Source: Oscillospiraceae bacterium | GTDB taxonomy: Bacteria; Bacillota; Clostridia; UMGS1810 | DNA length: 9,459 bases | Assembly (NCBI GenBank): GCA_022769845.1 | Contig: JALEIO010000068.1 | Location: 1 to 9,459 of the forward strand | Direction of reading: 5' to 3' | Position numbers and translations under genes: made by a program | Notes under the pieces: generated by a model | Told to the model about the DNA's origin: nothing | The model's input: only the letters and a program-made list of their open reading frames with translations | Databases searched by the model: none | Shown: piece by piece, positions 5,675-9,459 of the stretch | Layout of the letters: each line of letters starts with the position of its first letter | Position numbering within the stretch: the first letter of the stretch is position 1

Positions 5675-6856
5675 TTATTCGTCCAAATGTAGCTTTACGC
5701 CGTTTTCGACTAATTTTTTCTGCAAATCGGAAACATTCAAATTTGCAAAATCGTCTGACATTGCCGCCGCGGTGCCTGCCGCTTCGCCGCTTACCGAGCA
5801 AACGGGAATAACGCGCGACAAATCCCACAAATTATCGGCTACGCTAAAGCATCTTCCTGCAACAACAAGGTTTTTAACCTCTTTTCCGTAAAGCGAACGG
5901 AACGGAATTTCAAAAACGGGACCTCGTTTTCGCCAGCTTGAAAACATTCCCACGCTGTCGTCAAATTTTTTATGGTCGTCCGAAATATCAAGGTCATATT
6001 CGCCCACAAGCCGTCTTGTCATTCTGACCTGCGGAATTGTAGCAAGCGAATTTATTATAAAACTCTCGTCAGCGGCTCTTTTCTTTAGAAAATCACTGTA
6101 AATTGACGAGTGCGAAAGCTCAACCATCTCGCAGATTTCATCGTTTTCAACTGCTTCAAAGGTTTTGTCCACAAGCTTTTCAACAGGGTTTTCGGCATCG
6201 TCTGCCGCACCTCTTATTTTAAGGTTAAAATTGCTGTTTTTATCTGCCCAGTAATACCACGCCGCAAGAATGTTTTTGCCGCTGTAAAGCGCGCATTTTG
6301 CACCTGCAAGCTTTGCTACATCTGCGTCGCCCGTACAGTCTGCAACGCTTTTTACATCTATTGCGCTTCTGCCCGATTTGTTTTCGACAATTACATTTTT
6401 AATCTTGCCGCTCTCGCTCACAACACTGCACGCCGAAGTTCCGTACATAATTTCAACCCCTTCTTTTAAAAGGAGCTTTTCAGCAAGAATTGCAAAAATA
6501 TAAGGATTATACTGCACCTCAAAGCGCTTTTGCGCCTTTTCTTCCTTTGTGCCACCCTCAAACCATGCTTTTGGATATTTCGCGTCCGCACCGTGCTTAA
6601 CGGACAAACGCAAAAGCTCCTCCGCAATGCCGAAGCTTACCTGATTTCCAAAACCGTCGCAAATAGGAAGGTAGATTGTCACAAGACCGCACGTTCCGAG
6701 ACCGCCGAGCAAAAACTGCTTTTCCAAAAGAATAGTTTTCGCTCCGCCGCGAGCTGCCGCAAGTGCCGCTGCAATGCCTGCAAATCCACCGCCGGCAACA
6801 AGCACGTCGCATTTTTTTGCAACCGGCGTTTTAAGACTTTCATTTATATAATTCAT
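5675..6856 (-). CDS. FAD-dependent oxidoreductase, FAD_oxidored (PF12831-like) family
   Basis: Predicted soluble flavoenzyme (393 aa), substrate unknown. An N-terminal Rossmann FAD site is clear: the strand CDVLVAGGGFAGIAAALAA has GGGFAG at 22-27 and the acidic Glu45 ending the second strand. LLGGLGTCGLV (49-59) is the typical following loop. DCTGDADVAKLAGA (173-186) is the family's central motif, RMTRRLVGEYDL (278-289) follows, and the C-terminal FAD-contacting stretch is NLVVAGRCFSVADNLWDLSRVIPVCSVSGEAAG (329-361). No signal peptide, membrane span or Fe-S motif is seen. An in-frame ATG at 6916 would add 20 residues, but that ATG lies inside the -35 element. The start at 6856 has GGGAGG 6 nt upstream and is preferred. 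It is a single-gene unit with its own promoter and terminator, so neighbours give no substrate clue. PF12831-type proteins are often annotated loosely as xanthan lyase or fumarate-reductase-like. Confidence 0.9.
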   Translation of the reverse strand: MNYINESLKTPVAKKCDVLVAGGGFAGIAAALAAARGGAKTILLEKQFLLGGLGTCGLVTIYLPICDGFGNQVSFGIAEELLRLSVKHGADAKYPKAWFEGGTKEEKAQKRFEVQYNPYIFAILAEKLLLKEGVEIMYGTSACSVVSESGKIKNVIVENKSGRSAIDVKSVADCTGDADVAKLAGAKCALYSGKNILAAWYYWADKNSNFNLKIRGAADDAENPVEKLVDKTFEAVENDEICEMVELSHSSIYSDFLKKRAADESFIINSLATIPQVRMTRRLVGEYDLDISDDHKKFDDSVGMFSSWRKRGPVFEIPFRSLYGKEVKNLVVAGRCFSVADNLWDLSRVIPVCSVSGEAAGTAAAMSDDFANLNVSDLQKKLVENGVKLHLDE

Positions 6857-6887
6857 ATCCGTCCTCCCGAAAGCTTTAATTTTCATT

Positions 6888-6916
6888 ATTTTACCATATG
6901 TATATATAATTTTCAA
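6888..6916 (-). promoter_or_regulatory. Predicted sigma-A promoter of the flavoprotein gene
   Basis: Minus strand: -35 TTGAAA (6911-6916), 17-nt spacer, -10 TAAAAT (6888-6893) preceded by TGG (extended -10). It ends 31 nt before the ATG at 6856, which supports that start over the upstream ATG at 6916. The core is identical over 13 bases to the one before the GldA-type operon (1766-1778). Confidence 0.75.
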
Positions 6917-6988
6917 GAGTAATTTCTTTTAAATAACAGCATCTTTTTGTGATTTTCAAACACATATAAAAAATTTTTAAAGAAAGTA
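6917..6988. other. AT-rich spacer between divergent promoters
   Basis: About 70 bases between the -35 elements of the divergent flavoprotein and GntR promoters. It is strongly AT-rich and holds no open frame, hairpin or clear repeat. The part next to 6989 may act as an UP element. Confidence 0.5.
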
Positions 6989-7017
6989 TTGACAAAACAA
7001 AAAATATGAGTTATTAT
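6989..7017 (+). promoter_or_regulatory. Predicted sigma-A promoter of the GntR-ABC operon
   Basis: A consensus -35 TTGACA (6989-6994), 17-nt spacer and -10 TATTAT (7012-7017), in AT-rich DNA with A/T tracts upstream (6967-6983) that could act as an UP element. The expected start is near 7024, immediately before the operator repeat at 7027. Confidence 0.82.
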
Positions 7018-7026
7018 ATAACCACA

Positions 7027-7057
7027 GTGTACTAATGCACAATAGTACACAATAGTA
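7027..7057 (+). promoter_or_regulatory. Putative GntR (YtrA-type) operator: inverted repeat plus tandem repeat
   Basis: A perfect 8-bp inverted repeat GTGTACTA-N8-TAGTACAC spans 7027-7034 and 7043-7050. Its right arm is embedded in a tandem direct repeat of the 10-mer CACAATAGTA (7038-7047 and 7048-7057), so an additional TAGTA half-site follows. It sits just after the predicted transcription start and just before the ribosome site of the GntR gene, where a bound repressor would block the promoter or roadblock transcription. YtrA-subfamily regulators commonly bind palindromes of this TAC/GTA type; binding by this regulator is inferred from position. Confidence 0.78.
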
Positions 7058-7069
7058 AGGGGTGATACA

Positions 7070-7444
7070 ATGTTGGGTATAAGCTTAAACAATTCAGCGC
7101 CGATTTATGAACAGCTCATCAACAAAATTGAACAGCTGGTATTAAACGGTCTGCTTGAACCGAACGAGAGCCTTCCGTCTGTAAGAGAGCTTGCAACAAG
7201 CCTTGCGGTCAATCCCAACACCGTTCAGAAGGCGTATGCATATCTTGAACAGATAGGGGTAACGTATTCTGTAAGCGGAAAGGGAAGATTTGTAACAGGC
7301 GACGTAGAGGTTTTGCGTCAGCGAAAAATAACCGACGCATATTTCGAGCTTGAAAAGGCGTTGGAAAAGTTAAAAAGCCTTGGCGAGGACGAAAAAAATG
7401 TGTCAGAAAGGGTAAACTCTTTTTATAAGGAGGACAAAAAATGA
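7070..7444 (+). CDS. GntR-family transcriptional regulator, YtrA subfamily
   Basis: DNA-binding regulator (124 aa), probably a repressor of its own operon. The N-terminal winged helix-turn-helix covers about residues 10-77: PIYEQLINKIEQLVLNG (11-27), SLPSVRELATSLAVNPNTVQ (34-53) as the GntR helix-turn-helix, AYAYLEQIG (55-63) and the wing with SGKGRFV (69-75). The remainder (about 85-124) is a short helical tail, Lys/Glu-rich, with no ligand-binding domain. That is the defining layout of the YtrA subfamily, which accompanies ABC exporters. The start at 7070 has AAGGGG about 8 nt upstream. Its stop codon overlaps the ATPase start (ATGA at 7441-7444). The family is known for control of ABC exporters responding to cell-envelope stress in Bacillus (YtrA); the signal here is unknown. 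Confidence 0.93.
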   Translation: MLGISLNNSAPIYEQLINKIEQLVLNGLLEPNESLPSVRELATSLAVNPNTVQKAYAYLEQIGVTYSVSGKGRFVTGDVEVLRQRKITDAYFELEKALEKLKSLGEDEKNVSERVNSFYKEDKK

Positions 7445-8340
7445 TAGCAATAGAAAATTTGACGAAAAAATTTGACGGAAATGTGATACTTGATTGCATT
7501 ACGTCCAACATTAAAAAGGGCAGCATATACGGGCTTATCGGTACGAACGGCGCAGGAAAATCAACTCTTTTAAATCTTATTTCGGGCATATATTTTCCCG
7601 ACGGCGGAAAGGTTTTTATCGGCGACGAGGATTTATCGAAAAACGTAATGCTAAAGGACAAAATTTCCTACATAAGCGACGAGCCGTTTTTCTTTAATTC
7701 TTACACAATGATGGATATGGCAAAATATTTCAATAAGGCTTATCCGTCGTTCTCTATGGAAAAATTCACTGAAATTTCCGCTCTGTTTCCGCTCGATATA
7801 AACAAAAAGCTCAACACCTTTTCAAAGGGTATGAAAAGGCAGTCGGCAATAATTATGGCGCTTGCCAAAAACCCCGAAATTCTTCTTTGCGACGAAAGCT
7901 TTGACGGGCTTGACCCTGTTATAAGACAGCTTGTAAAAAGAATTATTATAAAAGAGGTTACCGAGCGCGGAATGACGGTTATAATTTCATCGCACAATTT
8001 GGGCGAGCTTGAAAATTTCTGCGATGTTATAGGAATTTTGCATCAGAACAAAATTATAATAGAGAAGAATTTGGACGACATTAAGGAAAATATCCACAAA
8101 ATTCAGGTTGCGTTCAAGCCAATGATTGACGTCTCGGCATTAAACGATATTGACATTGTAAAATCCACGGTGCGCTCAAGCATTATGGAAATTGTGGCGC
8201 GCGGAAGGCTTGACGATATTTTAAGAAAAATTGAAGCAAAAAATCCTATTCTCACCGACGTTATCGACATCTCTTTGGAGGATATTTTCATTTACGAAAT
8301 GGAGGTTACCGGCTATGACGCATCAAAAATCCTTATTTAA
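7441..8340 (+). CDS. ABC transporter ATP-binding protein of the YtrB type
   Basis: ATPase subunit (299 aa) of the GntR-controlled exporter. Visible motifs: Walker A GTNGAGKST (34-42), Q-loop region ISYISDEPFFF (75-85) with no Gln, signature FSKGMKRQ (127-134) in place of LSGGQ, Walker B and D-loop ILLCDESFDGLD (147-158) with Ser replacing the usual Pro after the catalytic Glu152, and H-loop SSHNL (183-187). All residues needed for ATP hydrolysis are present. The C-terminal part (about 215-299) is a regulatory/dimerisation extension typical of GntR-linked ATPases. The start codon overlaps the GntR stop (ATGA), and AAGGAGG lies about 8 nt upstream (7426-7432). The 3' end overlaps the permease by 26 nt. 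These overlaps indicate coupled translation and fixed stoichiometry. Substrate unknown; related operons are linked to antimicrobial peptide or cell-wall-antibiotic stress. Confidence 0.94.
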   Translation: MIAIENLTKKFDGNVILDCITSNIKKGSIYGLIGTNGAGKSTLLNLISGIYFPDGGKVFIGDEDLSKNVMLKDKISYISDEPFFFNSYTMMDMAKYFNKAYPSFSMEKFTEISALFPLDINKKLNTFSKGMKRQSAIIMALAKNPEILLCDESFDGLDPVIRQLVKRIIIKEVTERGMTVIISSHNLGELENFCDVIGILHQNKIIIEKNLDDIKENIHKIQVAFKPMIDVSALNDIDIVKSTVRSSIMEIVARGRLDDILRKIEAKNPILTDVIDISLEDIFIYEMEVTGYDASKILI

Positions 8341-9459
8341 TCCAAAGCTTGCCTTTGAGGACATTAAACAAAGCAAGCACGTTATAATTTTATACACCGT
8401 AGCGCTGCTTTTATGCACACTTCTTCCCGCGGCGCTGTCCTTTTCAAACTATCACGACGAAGAAACTTATTTTTATTTAAACAGTTGCGCACAGGCTTTG
8501 TCGCTTGCAAACCCGTTTGTTATGATATTTACGTTTGCAATGGCTATTATATTTGTAATTTTGCAGTTTAACTACCTTTACAAGCCAAGCTCGGTTATTT
8601 TTGTTCATTCAATGCCTTACACGAGAGCGAACATTATTGTAACAAAATACATATCGGGAATTTTGTCGCTTTTGCTGCCGCTTATTTGGGTTGCGCTTAT
8701 AAATATGCTTGCGTCAAAGATTATGGGCGTTGACTATCTTATTTCATATACCACGCTTGCAAAAACCGCGGCATACTGCATATTATCGGTAATGTTCTGC
8801 TACAGCGTTATGGTATTGGCGCAAACGGTGTCATCGGGAATTTTCGCGCTCCTTATTGCAGCGTCGTTTATATTCCTTATTTATCCCATAACAAAAATGG
8901 TTCTGGCATTACTTGTGACAACCTATCTTAAAACATACGATATAGAAACTATTTTCAGCAGCGAAATTGACTACATTTTCCCGTTCTGGAAAATTGCGCA
9001 GATTGATACTGCTGAAAGCGGACTTACAATAGGCTTTTCGGTATATCTTATTGTTTTGTCAATCGCAATGCTTGTAATTTCGGCTTTTATATACACAAAA
9101 CGCAAAAGCGAAAATTCAAACAAATTTTTTGCGTTCAATATTGTAAACAAGTTTTTGAAATACTACATAACCATTGTTCTTTCGCTCGGAGTGGGTGCGC
9201 TCACAGCCTCGGCGGCAGACGGCAGCTTTGCTATTGCATACATTATGTATATTGTTTCGGCAATTATCATTTTTGCTGTATTACAGGCGATTTTCGACAA
9301 AAACATCAAAAATATGTTTGCAAACAAGCTTTGTCTCGGCGCGGTGCTTGTTGTTGTCAGCGCAGTTGTATTCGCATTTAACTTTGACGTTTTAAAGCTT
9401 AACGACAAAGTGCCGGACGCGCGCGAAACAAAGAACATTACTCTGCGTATTCCAATGAA
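8315..9459 (+). CDS. ABC-2 family permease of the GntR-linked exporter, 3' end outside the window
   Basis: Integral membrane subunit of the exporter, open for 381 codons to the right edge without a stop. Approximate membrane segments: 22-42, 66-86, 113-135, 150-170, 176-204, 236-260, 283-300, 305-325 and 339-356. The motif HSMPYTR (98-104), between spans 2 and 3, corresponds to the HS-L/M-P-x-T/S-R loop common in permeases encoded beside YtrA-type regulators. After the last visible span the chain enters a polar stretch (361-381), probably the start of an extracytoplasmic domain of the kind found in YtrC/YtrD-like permeases (DUF6449-type); the missing part would decide this. Start at 8315: GGAGG lies 9 nt upstream, inside the ATPase gene, which it overlaps by 26 nt. 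No frameshift is seen, and G/C-ending codons resemble those of neighbouring genes. Confidence 0.88.
   Translation, partial: MTHQKSLFNPKLAFEDIKQSKHVIILYTVALLLCTLLPAALSFSNYHDEETYFYLNSCAQALSLANPFVMIFTFAMAIIFVILQFNYLYKPSSVIFVHSMPYTRANIIVTKYISGILSLLLPLIWVALINMLASKIMGVDYLISYTTLAKTAAYCILSVMFCYSVMVLAQTVSSGIFALLIAASFIFLIYPITKMVLALLVTTYLKTYDIETIFSSEIDYIFPFWKIAQIDTAESGLTIGFSVYLIVLSIAMLVISAFIYTKRKSENSNKFFAFNIVNKFLKYYITIVLSLGVGALTASAADGSFAIAYIMYIVSAIIIFAVLQAIFDKNIKNMFANKLCLGAVLVVVSAVVFAFNFDVLKLNDKVPDARETKNITLRIPM

Noticed and set aside
6857..6916. 20-residue N-terminal extension of the flavoprotein from the ATG at 6916
   Set aside because: That ATG lies within the predicted -35 element and lacks a ribosome site, whereas the ATG at 6856 has GGGAGG 6 nt upstream and begins just before the Rossmann fold.
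9163..9438. Overlapping 91-residue minus and 73-residue plus open frames near the right edge
   Set aside because: Both are out of frame with the permease, which stays open with well-formed membrane segments through the same DNA.

Overview
The window looks like chromosomal DNA of a low-GC, anaerobic, spore-former-type Firmicute (Clostridia). The reasons are the AT-rich intergenic DNA, strong AGGAGG ribosome sites, sigma-A promoters, a hisS-aspS pair, a YlmC/YmxH-type PRC-barrel gene, a tiny YtxH-like protein and two ABC-2 export loci, one of them under a YtrA-type GntR regulator. I cannot place it to genus. No rRNA, tRNA, CRISPR array, transposase or phage gene is visible, and no gene-free stretch exceeds 300 bases.

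Layout, left to right. (1) 1-1772, minus strand: a GldA-type ABC ATPase with a long charged tail, translationally overlapped by a GldF-type ABC-2 permease that runs off the left edge. An extended -10 promoter precedes the ATPase. (2) 1813-5015, minus strand: a promoter, hisS (histidyl-tRNA synthetase), aspS (aspartyl-tRNA synthetase) and a hairpin terminator. The leader is too short for a T-box. (3) 5048-5663: a PRC-barrel gene on minus, divergent from a 56-residue YtxH-like gene on plus. Their shared intergenic region carries an AT-rich palindrome. The plus-strand gene ends in a strong terminator, back to back with the terminator of the next, convergent gene. (4) 5675-6916, minus strand: a stand-alone FAD-dependent oxidoreductase of the FAD_oxidored (PF12831-like) type with its own promoter. 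(5) 6989-9459, plus strand: a promoter and an 8-bp perfect inverted-repeat operator, then a YtrA-type GntR regulator, an ABC ATPase and a multi-spanning ABC-2 permease that runs off the right edge. The three genes overlap one another (ATGA, then 26 nt), so they are one transcription and translation unit.

Functionally this is housekeeping translation (hisS, aspS) and a sporulation-linked PRC-barrel gene between two unrelated ABC-2 exporters and one unassigned flavoprotein. The best regulatory story is in region 5: the operator sits directly at the predicted transcription start of the GntR gene, which fits negative autoregulation of the whole exporter operon. I see no clear evidence of a wholly new system. 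The items most worth a second look are the compound operator, the three CxxC pairs in HisRS, the altered anticodon-binding signature of AspRS, and the identical 13-base promoter core in front of two unrelated operons.
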